A stretch of DNA of 64,000 bases from Rheinheimera maricola (lineage in GTDB: Bacteria > Pseudomonadota > Gammaproteobacteria > Enterobacterales > Alteromonadaceae). Location of the stretch: positions 62,001-126,000 of the forward strand of contig NZ_JAERPS020000003.1 in the NCBI RefSeq assembly GCF_016918075.2, given 5' to 3'. Positions 24,417 to 33,564 of this stretch are shown here, piece by piece. Positions within the stretch are counted from its first letter, which is position 1. Each line of letters opens with the position of its first letter. The position numbers and the translations under genes are program-made. A model generated the notes under the pieces. The model was not told the origin of the DNA. It worked only from the letters and a program-made list of their open reading frames with translations, and made no database searches.

Positions 24417-26213
24417 TTAATTTTTATCGGTAGATTCGCGTGATTTCTCCGCTAACTGGAATTGCGCAATTATATTATTTAATGCCTCACTAATTAATAG
24501 GTAGCATTTATGCACACCTTGCTCCCCTTTACCATATGGGTCATCTATATTTAGATAACTACCCAGCTGCTCTGGAATAAAATTAGCCAGATTATAAATA
24601 TTCTTAGCTTGATAAAAGCGATCTAATTTGTCTTTGTTAAGTTCATCAAAAATGAACAGTATATCGTTTTGCTGGATATGCTCCTGACGAAGCCATTTAG
24701 ACCGATGTGATGCTAAATCTAAGCCAAAATTTTGTGCCACAGCTATACACTCAGCTGGACTATTGCGATTCTCATTAAGGTGGAAACCATAGGATTCAAC
24801 ACGCCATTCGAGTGATGTTTTACTGACAAGCTTTTGCAAGTATCGCTGGGCAAAAGGACTTCGCATGATGTTGCCGTAACAGACCATTTTAATCTCGGCT
24901 TTGTGAACGCTACGCAAACATTCTATGAGTGCGGCCATTTGCTGAGCCTGAGTCGGACGTTTGTACCACGGCAGTTTTGGCTCGAGGATATTACAATAAA
25001 ACTGCTTCAATTCATTTTTAAAAGGTTCTTTGTCAGCAGGGAAATAACTATCAATACGCTCTTTTCCCAAAAGTAAACGACCATAGCTAAACAAGCGTGA
25101 CAATGTTTTAAAATAACTTCTGAATTTCGAAAGATGGTTAAGATTAGCTTCAAGCTCTTTTTTTATGTCAAAAATGTCATTGGTTAGACTTCGAGCATAA
25201 ACACTCTGTTTGTAGCGTTGATGATCCGGTTCAATAGCAACTAAGGCGGTATCAGACTCGCTTACCTCATGCTTTTTCACAAGCGCATCGATATAAAGAG
25301 TTGGAAAATCAACACCCGCATATACCGCCAAAGGCAATGATCCCCAAAAACGAGCATTGACCTCAACAAGTATCCATTCGCTTGTTTCTTGATTTTTCTT
25401 GAATTCAAACATACCGACACCAGTGTAATTGGTTGCCCGACATAACTTAATACAGGCCTCAGCCATACCTCTATCGAGCTTGATAGACTTTCGGTATGAG
25501 CTTCCGCCACCTGTTCTTGGCTCACGAACGCGCTTATGAGCAAAAAAGGCTAAAACTTTTCCTTCAATCGCCAGCACAGAAACACCTTCGCCAATGCCAC
25601 TAAAATAATTTTCAACTAAGTATTCTTCATTTAAATCAGATCGTTGTTTCCATGCAATGTAATTTACTTCAGATTCAATAATTTCTACTTTTTGACGTTT
25701 AGACAATGTATCGGCTTTAAACGACAACGTTGGCTTAATGACAAATTGATGGCCAAATTCTGTACATAACTCATCATAGGTTAAGTCCTGTAACATCAAT
25801 AAGCGGCCAGATGCGTGATTAACCAGCTCTTTTTTCGCCAATTCTTTGGTGGTCTGCTTACTAAATAAAAAAGTAATGACCTCATTATTTGGTATTGCAA
25901 GGACCGTATCGGCTGGAAAACGTTGCTTATTTTCATATATGGGGAAAATCGCACGTTCATCACAGGGGACAATAGCCTGATAATTCTCCTCTTGAGAGAG
26001 CTTAATTAACTGTTTTAACCACTGCTCACTTGTATATGCCTGGTAGTTAAAATTATGTGCATGACGAATATATTTTGATTTTAAAGACGGCGAGAGTCGG
26101 TCATAGCAAATAACGTCAACTGTATAACCAGATTGTCCGAGAGAACGAATTACACTCAAAAAACTGCGAGTGTCTTCCCCCAGCACTAACACTTTACCGC
26201 GCTGATGCGTCAT
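24417..26213 (-). CDS. ATP-grasp ligase fused to low-molecular-weight protein tyrosine phosphatase
   Basis: A 598-residue two-domain protein. Residues 1 to about 400 are an ATP-grasp enzyme of the carbamoyl-phosphate-synthase-like group: 'KVLVLGEDTRSFLSVIRSLG' (N-terminal Rossmann-like part), 'HQFVIKPTLSFKADTLSKR' (ATP lysine) and 'WILVEVNARFWGSLPLAVYA' (metal-binding E-N pair). Residues from about 443 are a low-molecular-weight phosphatase: 'MVCYGNIMRSPFAQRYL' is the C-x5-R-S P-loop and 'NIDDPYGKG' carries the general-acid Asp. The reaction is unknown; the ligase may join an amino acid to the glycan or its carrier, with the phosphatase acting on a BY-kinase or on a phosphorylated substrate. 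A+T-rich. Confidence 0.85.
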   Translation of the reverse strand: MTHQRGKVLVLGEDTRSFLSVIRSLGQSGYTVDVICYDRLSPSLKSKYIRHAHNFNYQAYTSEQWLKQLIKLSQEENYQAIVPCDERAIFPIYENKQRFPADTVLAIPNNEVITFLFSKQTTKELAKKELVNHASGRLLMLQDLTYDELCTEFGHQFVIKPTLSFKADTLSKRQKVEIIESEVNYIAWKQRSDLNEEYLVENYFSGIGEGVSVLAIEGKVLAFFAHKRVREPRTGGGSSYRKSIKLDRGMAEACIKLCRATNYTGVGMFEFKKNQETSEWILVEVNARFWGSLPLAVYAGVDFPTLYIDALVKKHEVSESDTALVAIEPDHQRYKQSVYARSLTNDIFDIKKELEANLNHLSKFRSYFKTLSRLFSYGRLLLGKERIDSYFPADKEPFKNELKQFYCNILEPKLPWYKRPTQAQQMAALIECLRSVHKAEIKMVCYGNIMRSPFAQRYLQKLVSKTSLEWRVESYGFHLNENRNSPAECIAVAQNFGLDLASHRSKWLRQEHIQQNDILFIFDELNKDKLDRFYQAKNIYNLANFIPEQLGSYLNIDDPYGKGEQGVHKCYLLISEALNNIIAQFQLAEKSRESTDKN

Positions 26214-26317
26214 GAGTTTGCCTCAGAATATTTAGCAGACGAGTTAACGACTAACATTATGTATGTTAATTCTGCCTTTCTGACAAAATCGTAAATGCTG
26301 TTATTTACTAAAGACAT

Positions 26318-27556
26318 TCAAATCAAAATCTCTGAAACTGGGCGGTGCCCCAAAAAATCCTGTGGGCTGGCCGTTGGGCCATAAGCGCCTGATTGATACA
26401 CCACCACCCAGTCACCCACGTCGGCTTGGGGCAAGTTCATACGGTCGGCCAGAATATCTAGCGGGGTGCACAGTGGCCCCACTATGGTAACCAGTTCCAG
26501 GTCGGTCTGTACCATGCGGTTGGCGATAGCCACCGGATAGTTTTTGCGGATCACCTGGCCAAAGTTGCCCGAGTTAGCAAGATGATGGTTCAAACCGCCG
26601 TTACACACCAAGTAAGTGGTGCCACGCGAGTGCTTTTTATCGACTACCTGACAGGCATATAAGCCAGCTTCGGCTACCAGATAACGGCCCAGCTCAATCA
26701 CCAGTTCAATATTGGCAAGCTCAGTGTCGTATTGTTGTAACAGCTGCTGCAATGATGCACCAACCGGGGCTAAATCTAGCCGGCGCTCGCCGGCAAAATA
26801 AGGTATACCAAAACCACCACCGAGGTTAATCATCTCTGGCCGGTATGGACAAGCCGCTACTAATTTAGCCGCCAGCGCAAAAGTATGCTGGTGCGCTTCA
26901 ATTAACGACTCAGGCTTTAAATTTTGTGAACCACAATAAATATGAAAACCACGAAATTTAACCGGCATGCCGGCAATGTCAGCCAACAACTGCAATACCT
27001 GCTCTTCATCAATACCAAACGGTTTGGCACCGCCAGTCATTTTCATGCCGGAGGCTTTTAGTTCAAACGCCGGATTTACCCGCAACGCCACCTGCGGCGT
27101 GTTACGGGTTTGCGCGCCCAGCGTGCAAATACGCTGTAATTCACCCAACGATTCGACATTAAGCGTAACGCCGGCAATAATAGCGGACAGTATATCTGAG
27201 TCACCCTTGCCCGGACCTGCAAAACTAATATTGGCTACCGGCATACCACTTTGCAGAGCCAGCAGCATTTCTTTTTGTGAAGCCACGTCAAAGCCATCGA
27301 CCAATGGTTTTAAATGTTCAACTACCGGCCAGTATGGGTTGGCTTTAACTGCATAATGCAGTTTTACCCTTGCAGGGATATGCTGGCGGAAGCTGGCAAC
27401 CTGCTGGTTAATAACGCTGCGATCGTACACATAAAATGCTGGCCGGTTTAGCAACTGGCTTATTTCGGACATGCTGTAACCCGCAGCCAGCAGCTGCCCC
27501 TGTTCGACCTTGAACTGGCTCATTTGCTCATGTCGTGGTGAGCTGATACTGCTCAT
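26318..27556 (-). CDS. PLP-dependent decarboxylase, exosortase A system-associated
   Basis: A 412-residue fold-type III decarboxylase (LysA/ornithine decarboxylase-like; TIGR03099 type). The PLP lysine is in 'LHYAVKANPYWPVVEHL' near residue 67. 'GGGFGIPYFAGERRLDL' near residue 240 is the phosphate-binding Gly loop, and 'VVGPLCTPLDILADR'-like sequence ('IVGPLCTPLDI') gives the active-site Cys. The C-terminal 'VVYQSGAYGPTASPQDFLGH' is typical. It overlaps the ligase stop by 4 bp (ATGA). It presumably decarboxylates an amino acid, free or loaded by the ligase on an ACP, for a modification of the exopolysaccharide. Confidence 0.93.
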   Translation of the reverse strand: MSSISSPRHEQMSQFKVEQGQLLAAGYSMSEISQLLNRPAFYVYDRSVINQQVASFRQHIPARVKLHYAVKANPYWPVVEHLKPLVDGFDVASQKEMLLALQSGMPVANISFAGPGKGDSDILSAIIAGVTLNVESLGELQRICTLGAQTRNTPQVALRVNPAFELKASGMKMTGGAKPFGIDEEQVLQLLADIAGMPVKFRGFHIYCGSQNLKPESLIEAHQHTFALAAKLVAACPYRPEMINLGGGFGIPYFAGERRLDLAPVGASLQQLLQQYDTELANIELVIELGRYLVAEAGLYACQVVDKKHSRGTTYLVCNGGLNHHLANSGNFGQVIRKNYPVAIANRMVQTDLELVTIVGPLCTPLDILADRMNLPQADVGDWVVVYQSGAYGPTASPQDFLGHRPVSEILI

Positions 27557-29139
27557 ACGGTGGTCTCACTAAAATAGCTCTGATATTGCTCGGACAGCAA
27601 TTTACGGTCTATTTTGCCATTGGCGTTTTTCGGCAGCGCCGGTTGCACCAACAATACCTTAGGATGCATAAAATTAGGCAGGCTGCGTTTTAACTGATTT
27701 AGCCAAGTGTTGGTGTCAGGCTCAACGCCGTCTTTACAGGCTAGCAGCACTAATATTGCCTGGCCAAGCTCCGCATGGGGTACACCAATGGCAGCAACAT
27801 CCTGTAACTGCGGGCTAAGCTGATACACCGCCTCTTCTACCTCTGTCGGGCTGACGCGATAGCCCGAGGTTTTAATCATTTCATCGCGCCGGCCAATAAA
27901 ATATAAGAAACCGTCTTCGTCGTAACGCACGGTATCACCAGACCAGACCGCCAGTTGCGGCAGCTGTATGCCTTTGGGCGCGACCGGGTCGAATTTAAAA
28001 CGCTCGGCGGTTTTTTCCGGCGCATTCCAATAGCCCAGGCTAACCAAAGGTCCGCGATGCACTAATTCACCCGGCTCATTCGGGCCACACAAGCTGCCGT
28101 CTTCGCGCACCACTACCACCTCGGCATTCGGGATGGCTTTGCCCATAGAGCCAGGCCGTTTAGCCAGCTCAGGCGGCGGCAGATAGGTAGAGCGAAACGC
28201 CTCCGTCAGACCATACATTAGATAGGGTTCAGCTTTGCTGAATATTTGCTGTAGCTGCGCCAGTAATGGCTGCGGCATAGCGCCGCCAGAATTAGTTAAA
28301 TAGCGCACTGTGTCGGTGCTGCCTGGCGCCCAATTGGCTTTGGCCAGCTGCGCCCACAACGGAGGCACTGCCGCTATGCCAGTAACGCCATGTCGCTGCA
28401 CCGCCCGCACCACGTCTTGTACCAGGAAAAAATCCAGTAGCACTACGCTGGCACCGGTTAAAAAGGCGGTGGTTAACTGGCTTAAGCCATAATCGAAACT
28501 CAGTGGCAACAACGCCAAAATAACGTCTTGTGAGCTATTGGCTAAATAGCTGGACACACTTTGTGCGCCAACCAGCATATTACGGTGCGACAACACCACG
28601 CCTTTGGGTTTACCGGTACTGCCAGAGGTATACAAAATAGCGGCCATGTCTTGATCGGTGGCGTGCGCATAATGTTGTAACGGATTGCTGCAAATTTGCT
28701 GATAAGGCCTAACCTGAATATGTGCCAGCGAGTGGGTTTCATCGCTGTCGGTGAGTAACACCGAATGTAAATCACTACACAGATGTAACTCTGCTTCCAA
28801 ACTGGCAAGTCTATCTTTGCTGGTAATAAGTAGCCGCACATTGCAGTCTTGTAGAATGTGCGCTACCTGCGCGGCTTTTAATGCGGGGTTTATTGGCACA
28901 AACACCGCACCGGCCATTGAGCAGGCAAACAACGAAACTACGGTTTCAAATTGCTTGGGTAAGTACACAGCTACCCGGTCAAAGCGCTGAATATCAACCG
29001 ACTGTAATCTGATGGCGGTTGATAGCGTGTGTTGTGCCAGCTCAGCATAACTTAATGCAGCAGCTTTATAGTGCAGGGCAATGCGTTCTGGAAACGTTGC
29101 TGCAGCGTGCGTAACTATATCGTGGAGATTTTTGGTCAT
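27553..29139 (-). CDS. AMP-dependent acyl-CoA/ACP ligase, exosortase A system-associated
   Basis: A 528-residue ANL-superfamily enzyme (TIGR03098 type). ATG 29139 is selected because AAGGA lies 5 bp upstream; the longer GTG start at 29160 has no better ribosome site. 'AAILYTSGSTGKPKGVVLSH' is the P-loop, 'YGLTEAFRSTYLPP' motif A5, 'GFLYFIGRRDEMIKTSGYRV' motifs A7-A8 and 'NANGKIDRKLL' holds the catalytic Lys. It should adenylate an acyl or amino acid and load one of the two ACPs. It is translationally coupled to the decarboxylase and divergent from ACP-2 across about 180 bp. Confidence 0.93.
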   Translation of the reverse strand: MTKNLHDIVTHAAATFPERIALHYKAAALSYAELAQHTLSTAIRLQSVDIQRFDRVAVYLPKQFETVVSLFACSMAGAVFVPINPALKAAQVAHILQDCNVRLLITSKDRLASLEAELHLCSDLHSVLLTDSDETHSLAHIQVRPYQQICSNPLQHYAHATDQDMAAILYTSGSTGKPKGVVLSHRNMLVGAQSVSSYLANSSQDVILALLPLSFDYGLSQLTTAFLTGASVVLLDFFLVQDVVRAVQRHGVTGIAAVPPLWAQLAKANWAPGSTDTVRYLTNSGGAMPQPLLAQLQQIFSKAEPYLMYGLTEAFRSTYLPPPELAKRPGSMGKAIPNAEVVVVREDGSLCGPNEPGELVHRGPLVSLGYWNAPEKTAERFKFDPVAPKGIQLPQLAVWSGDTVRYDEDGFLYFIGRRDEMIKTSGYRVSPTEVEEAVYQLSPQLQDVAAIGVPHAELGQAILVLLACKDGVEPDTNTWLNQLKRSLPNFMHPKVLLVQPALPKNANGKIDRKLLSEQYQSYFSETTV

Positions 29140-29319
29140 AGCATCCTTCAGACCTTTCACTTTTTATCCCTTTGTGTGCAATAATAAATCAGTTTTGCAA
29201 AAAAACCGACTGTAATTAATCTGCTTGGCAGCGTTGTTTAACTGCCGGACATAGTGTAACCGCAGCGGTATTAATTAAGCAAATCAGGGAATCATATTCG
29301 TCTTTTTAAGGAAAGTGTT

Positions 29320-29562
29320 ATGCCACACCAGCAACTCCTCGCCGATATATTACGCAGCGTTCTACAGATAGATAAGCAATTTACCGATGACACGCCGCTG
29401 CTTGGCGCCATTCCTGAGTTTGATTCTATGGCGGTTATTGCCGTACTAACTGAGTTGGAAGAGCAACTGGGTATTCAGATCAATGACGATGAGATTTCAG
29501 CTGAAATCTTTGAGAATTTTGGCCAGCTGAACAATTTTGTCACGTTAAAACAAGCTGCCTGA
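29320..29562 (+). CDS. Acyl carrier protein, exosortase A associated (ACP-2)
   Basis: An 80-residue acidic carrier protein with AAGGAAAG ribosome site. 'DTPLLGAIPEFDSMAVIAVL' contains the canonical Asp-Ser-Met phosphopantetheine attachment site near residue 37. 'EEQLGIQINDDEISAEIFENF' forms helices 3-4. It lies divergent from the ligase/decarboxylase operon that should supply its cargo and about 100 bp upstream of prsT. It is a close relative of ACP-1 (17145), which has Asn in place of the Asp before Ser. Confidence 0.9.
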   Translation: MPHQQLLADILRSVLQIDKQFTDDTPLLGAIPEFDSMAVIAVLTELEEQLGIQINDDEISAEIFENFGQLNNFVTLKQAA

Positions 29563-29663
29563 ACGGGCGATAACGCTGCACAACTCAAATCTAATTAAAC
29601 GTTATTCAGTGCAGCATAATAACTATCAACAGACATTTAACAGATTCTACAAGGAGTGTTGTC

Positions 29664-32423
29664 ATGATAAAGAAAACTACCCTGCTGGCCGGCGCCGTGA
29701 TGTTAGCATTGCTCGCTGGTTGCTCTGGTAAAGATGCGACAGAGCATTACACCGATGGTTTGAGTTTTATAGCCGATAAAAAATACAACGCCGCGGTTAT
29801 CGAATTAAAGTCGGCCGTGCAGCAAGCACCGGACAATGCCGATTACCGCCTGGCTCTGGGTTTGTTGCATTTGCAAATTGGCGACAACGTCTCGGCGGAA
29901 AAAGAGCTGACGCGTGCCATGGAATTGGGTGCAGACCAACAAAAAGTTGTTCTGCCGCTATTTCGTGCCAGTTATCAAGCAGGTAGTTATCCAGCGGTAT
30001 TACAGTTATTAGCTGACGCCACCCTACCGGACAATGTGGCTGTTTATGCCGACACTTACCGCGCACTGGCGCAATTGGAGCTAGGTGATGCCGATGCCGC
30101 CATCGCCCTGTTCGATAAGCTTGCCACGCAACAACAATTTACTGATGTCGCCAGCTACGCCCAAGCACATTTGCTAGTGGCAAACCGAAACAACGCCGGT
30201 GCCGTTGAGACGGCAAAACAAGTTGCCGAGGACAGCCCGCTATATGCTGAGGCTCTGTATTTACAAGGCCGCAGCCTGTTAGCAGAAGAGAATTATCAAG
30301 CGTCAATTGATGCATTGCGCAGTTATCTGCAACTGGTGCCGAACAACCTGCAGGCACGTTTAATGCTGACACAAAGCCTGGTGCAGACAACACAACTCGA
30401 AGAAGCGGATAAACAGTTAGCCTTGTTGTTAAAAGCTTTCCCAAATCAGCCTTTAGTTAATTATCTAAAAGCCATGCTGGAATATGAGCGCAAAGGCTAC
30501 GTTAAAGCTAAAGAGCATGCTGAGGCGGCGATTAATAATGGTATGCGTAATAGCAGCGTGCGTATTATTGCGGCATTGTCTTCACTTAATCAGCAACTAA
30601 ACAGCCAGGCGCTGCATCATCTGGATGCGATAAAAACTGAATTACATAAGTATGCCCCTTTGCAAAACTTGTACGCCCAACTGCAGTTGCAGTCTGGCCA
30701 AACAGTACAGGCAAAGGATATTCTGCTAAACCAGGATGCTCAGACACTAGATACTCAACTACTGGCAGCGACAACCTTTCAGTTACTTAAAACGGGCGAC
30801 AACAAGGCGGCACAAGAGTTAATAGCCAAGTATGAACAGCGTACTGAAAAAGATTCCAAGTCATTAACCCAGCTTGGCATGCTAAGAATGAATATTGCCG
30901 GGCAACAGGCGTTGGCCCTGCGCGACTTAGAGCAGGCCTTACAGCTTGACCCCGGACAAAACCAGACCAGAGTCTTGCTGGCCATTAGCTACTTACGCCA
31001 GAATATGTTTGCAGAAGCATCTAAAACGGTAGACGAGTGGCTGGACAACGAAGAGCTGGCAGTGTTGGGTTACAACATAAAAGCCTATGCAGCGATACTG
31101 CAGCAACAGCTGCCCGAAGCCGACGCGCTGCTACAGCAAGCCCAGCAGGCTGCCACCGACCATCCTTTTACCCTGTTGTTGCAAGCCAACTTAGCTGCGG
31201 CACGTGATGATATGGCAACAGCGCAACAGTTGCTGATTAAATCAATGGAACTGTACCCTGGCTACATACCAGCACTGCAGCAATATTTTGGTATGAATGT
31301 CGCCAACGACAATGGTGCTGACGCGATAAAGCGTGCCAATAGCATGCTCGAAAAAGCGCCTGACGATAAGTCGTTACGGTTAACACTGGGCCGTATGTAT
31401 TATCATACTCAGGCATACCAGCAAGCCATTGACGTATTGTCAGAGCCGTCGCTGCGCACGGAAACCGCACCAGCTGCTTTTTGGGTTACCCTGCTGGATG
31501 CTCATGCCAAGCTAAGAAACCACAAAGAAGTGTTAAGCCTAAGTGAGCAGTGGTACAAATGGGCGCCAGACAATTTTAACGCCGCTTATTTCTATGCCAA
31601 TAGCCTGGGGCTGGCGCAACGTTTTAATGAAGCCTTGCCAATACTGGATAAACAGCTGCAGCTAAACCCTACTAACCTGATGCTGCTACGCAGTAAAATT
31701 TTGCAGCTTGCTGAAACCAAAGACTATGCCAAAGCGTTGGAAACCCTGCGCCAGGTTAAACCTGACGATGCCGCAACTGCAGAGATGCAGTTTATTAAAG
31801 GCCGGGTATTGTTTTTAAATGGCCAGATCCCTCCGGCAATGGAAGCGTTTACCGCCAGTTACGACCTTGCGCCTAGCGACCAAACGGCGATGTTTATTGC
31901 TGAAGTGTACTCCAAAGATTATTCACATCAACGCGCGGTACAGTTTTTAGAGCAACACTTTGCCAAAAGCCCAGCCAGTGGCAACCTGAAACTCTTCTAT
32001 GCCAACCTGTTACTGCAGTCAGATAAAGCGAAGTCATTTCGCTTATACGATGAAATTTTAACCGAGTCGCCAGACAACTACATCGTGTTAAACAACTACG
32101 CTTGGGAGCTGGCTGCCGCTGATCAATTAGAGCAGGCGCAGCAATACATCGAAAAAGCGCTACAACAAGCACCAAAACACCCAGATGTACTGGATACCTA
32201 TGGCAAAGTGTTGATGAAGCAGAACAAGTTAGCAGAAGCCGTTAAGGTGTTTGAGCAGTCATTAGCGATAAGGCCAGAGAATAACCTGGTGCAGCTTAAT
32301 TACGCTGAAGCACTGGCGCGCTCAGGTAGCAAAGATAAAGCCCGCAGTATTATTGCCAGAGTGAAAAATCTCAATAGTGAACAAAACCAAAAGCTGGCGG
32401 AGATCAATGCGTTACTAAACTAA
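29664..32423 (+). CDS. prsT: XrtA/PEP-CTERM system TPR-repeat lipoprotein PrsT
   Basis: A 919-residue lipoprotein with AAGGAG ribosome site. The signal peptide ends in the lipobox LLAGC near residue 20. The rest is a continuous array of TPR-type repeats, for example 'YNAAVIELKSAVQQAPDNA' and 'YRLALGLLHLQIGDN' at the start and 'LAEAVKVFEQSLAIRPENN' at the end. The length and layout fit PrsT, the very large TPR protein of exosortase A loci, thought to sit in the envelope and help polysaccharide assembly or PEP-CTERM protein handling. An intrinsic terminator follows directly (32433-32456), so it is probably transcribed alone or with ACP-2. Confidence 0.93.
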   Translation: MIKKTTLLAGAVMLALLAGCSGKDATEHYTDGLSFIADKKYNAAVIELKSAVQQAPDNADYRLALGLLHLQIGDNVSAEKELTRAMELGADQQKVVLPLFRASYQAGSYPAVLQLLADATLPDNVAVYADTYRALAQLELGDADAAIALFDKLATQQQFTDVASYAQAHLLVANRNNAGAVETAKQVAEDSPLYAEALYLQGRSLLAEENYQASIDALRSYLQLVPNNLQARLMLTQSLVQTTQLEEADKQLALLLKAFPNQPLVNYLKAMLEYERKGYVKAKEHAEAAINNGMRNSSVRIIAALSSLNQQLNSQALHHLDAIKTELHKYAPLQNLYAQLQLQSGQTVQAKDILLNQDAQTLDTQLLAATTFQLLKTGDNKAAQELIAKYEQRTEKDSKSLTQLGMLRMNIAGQQALALRDLEQALQLDPGQNQTRVLLAISYLRQNMFAEASKTVDEWLDNEELAVLGYNIKAYAAILQQQLPEADALLQQAQQAATDHPFTLLLQANLAAARDDMATAQQLLIKSMELYPGYIPALQQYFGMNVANDNGADAIKRANSMLEKAPDDKSLRLTLGRMYYHTQAYQQAIDVLSEPSLRTETAPAAFWVTLLDAHAKLRNHKEVLSLSEQWYKWAPDNFNAAYFYANSLGLAQRFNEALPILDKQLQLNPTNLMLLRSKILQLAETKDYAKALETLRQVKPDDAATAEMQFIKGRVLFLNGQIPPAMEAFTASYDLAPSDQTAMFIAEVYSKDYSHQRAVQFLEQHFAKSPASGNLKLFYANLLLQSDKAKSFRLYDEILTESPDNYIVLNNYAWELAAADQLEQAQQYIEKALQQAPKHPDVLDTYGKVLMKQNKLAEAVKVFEQSLAIRPENNLVQLNYAEALARSGSKDKARSIIARVKNLNSEQNQKLAEINALLN

Positions 32424-32432
32424 ACCAAACAA

Positions 32433-32456
32433 GGCCGCTTAATAGCGGCCTTTTTT
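32433..32456 (+). terminator. Intrinsic terminator after prsT
   Basis: A 7-bp GGCCGCT/AGCGGCC stem with a 4-base loop is followed by TTTTTT. It lies 10 bp past the prsT stop codon. Confidence 0.9.
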
Positions 32457-32560
32457 AACATCAACACCCGCTGAAAATACCTGTCATATTTTTTTACAAC
32501 CCACAGTTTCATAAGAACCAACAATGCATTAAGTTGCTGATATTAAATAATATTAAATGT

Positions 32561-32576
32561 TGGCCCGCATTGTGCT
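32561..32576 (+). promoter_or_regulatory. Sigma-54-type promoter of the PEP-CTERM gene
   Basis: TGGCCCGCATTGTGCT matches the sigma-54 consensus TGGCACG-N4-TTGCW at 13 positions or so, with the invariant GG and GC at the required spacing of 10 bases. It lies about 75 bp upstream of the PEP-CTERM start. Sigma-54 with the PrsK/PrsR two-component system is known to drive PEP-CTERM genes in XrtA bacteria, so the match is functionally sensible. The regulator genes are not in the window. Confidence 0.7.
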
Positions 32577-32652
32577 TAGTAATAGTCTGATTGAGGATAT
32601 GTTTGCGGGCCAGCCCCAATAACTAATGTGTAATTTCACAAAGGAAATGAAA

Positions 32653-33426
32653 ATGAAAAAGGTAATAGCAGGTTTAGTGTTGGCAGGTGCTGCGGCATTT
32701 AACGCTAACGCATCAGTTATTGAGTTTGATGATTCATTATTTGGCGGCACTGGTAGCGTCTTTTTTGATCAACTGGACTGGCGTCCAGACGAAGCTATAG
32801 TGACCCAGACAGATACTAACGGCAACGCATCAATCTTTTTTGGCCAAGACGACTTTGTTGAGTTTGGTACTACTCGTCTGGTTAACTTCAATTTGGGCCT
32901 GGATAGCATGGCACCAGCTGGCTACGAGCTGATCTTGGATTACGACTTTGAAGGTGTTGTAGAAGCTTTCTTACCACCGTTTCCTGGCTTCCCAACTTCA
33001 CAAACAGTTGGCTTTACATCTGGCTCAGCCACTATTTATGCTGATACTAATGTGAACAATGGTGTTATTGACGGTTCAGCCATGGCTTTGGGTACTTTAT
33101 CATTCCGCGTTGGCAGTTGCTTTAATAACCTGGATACCAGAACGGGTTCTTGTAATATCATAATGAAGTTTGATGCCAATCCAGGTTATTTCTTCTACAA
33201 TGGCAATGATATTTCTGGTAATGAGTTCGTCTACTCAGAATTAATTGTAACGGTACAGGATATTCGTGGTTTAAGCCCGAACTATAACGGTGTACCAGGT
33301 TCTACACAGGAATTTATCATCGAGCACGATGGCAACCAAACCTTCACTGTACCTGAACCTGCTAGCCTGGCAGTATTAGGTTTAGGTTTACTGGGTTTAC
33401 GTTTAAACCGTCGCAACAAAAAATGA
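32653..33426 (+). CDS. PEP-CTERM sorting domain protein
   Basis: A 257-residue secreted protein. ATG 32653 follows AAGGAAATG; the longer upstream frame has no ribosome site. Signal peptide 'MKKVIAGLVLAGAAAFNANA' at the start. The C-terminus is a textbook sorting signal: 'TVPEPASLAVLGLGLLGLRL' (VPEP, hydrophobic segment) followed by the basic 'NRRNKK'. The middle is beta-rich, Gly/Asn/Asp-rich, with four Cys late in the protein ('GSCFNNLDTRTGSCN'). It should be exported, recognised at PEP by exosortase A and cut, then linked to or retained by the exopolysaccharide matrix. It is alone, between two intrinsic terminators and behind a sigma-54-type promoter. Confidence 0.95.
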   Translation: MKKVIAGLVLAGAAAFNANASVIEFDDSLFGGTGSVFFDQLDWRPDEAIVTQTDTNGNASIFFGQDDFVEFGTTRLVNFNLGLDSMAPAGYELILDYDFEGVVEAFLPPFPGFPTSQTVGFTSGSATIYADTNVNNGVIDGSAMALGTLSFRVGSCFNNLDTRTGSCNIIMKFDANPGYFFYNGNDISGNEFVYSELIVTVQDIRGLSPNYNGVPGSTQEFIIEHDGNQTFTVPEPASLAVLGLGLLGLRLNRRNKK

Positions 33427-33441
33427 TTCATTCCAAATAGC

Positions 33442-33470
33442 AAAAAGGGCATCAGTTGATGCCCTTTTTT
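33442..33470 (+). terminator. Intrinsic terminator after the PEP-CTERM gene
   Basis: GGGCATCA/TGATGCCC with a 2-base loop forms an 8-bp stem (extended by A-T pairs), followed by a run of six T. The A-run on the left means it may also stop the opposing ThiF-gene transcript. Confidence 0.9.
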
Positions 33471-33564
33471 ATTGCCGGTATTTTATTGTCCGCTTTCTTT
33501 ACAGTTAAATAACAGGGCTATTTTTTCTGTAACAAGCTGCATATTTACAACCGGCTAAGCGGCT

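Noticed and set aside
29140-29160. GTG start for the AMP ligase, eight codons upstream
   Set aside because: The ATG at 29139 has a better ribosome site and gives the normal family N-terminus.
29553-29663. Possible small gene between ACP-2 and prsT
   Set aside because: No frame of useful length with a ribosome site; looks like leader DNA.
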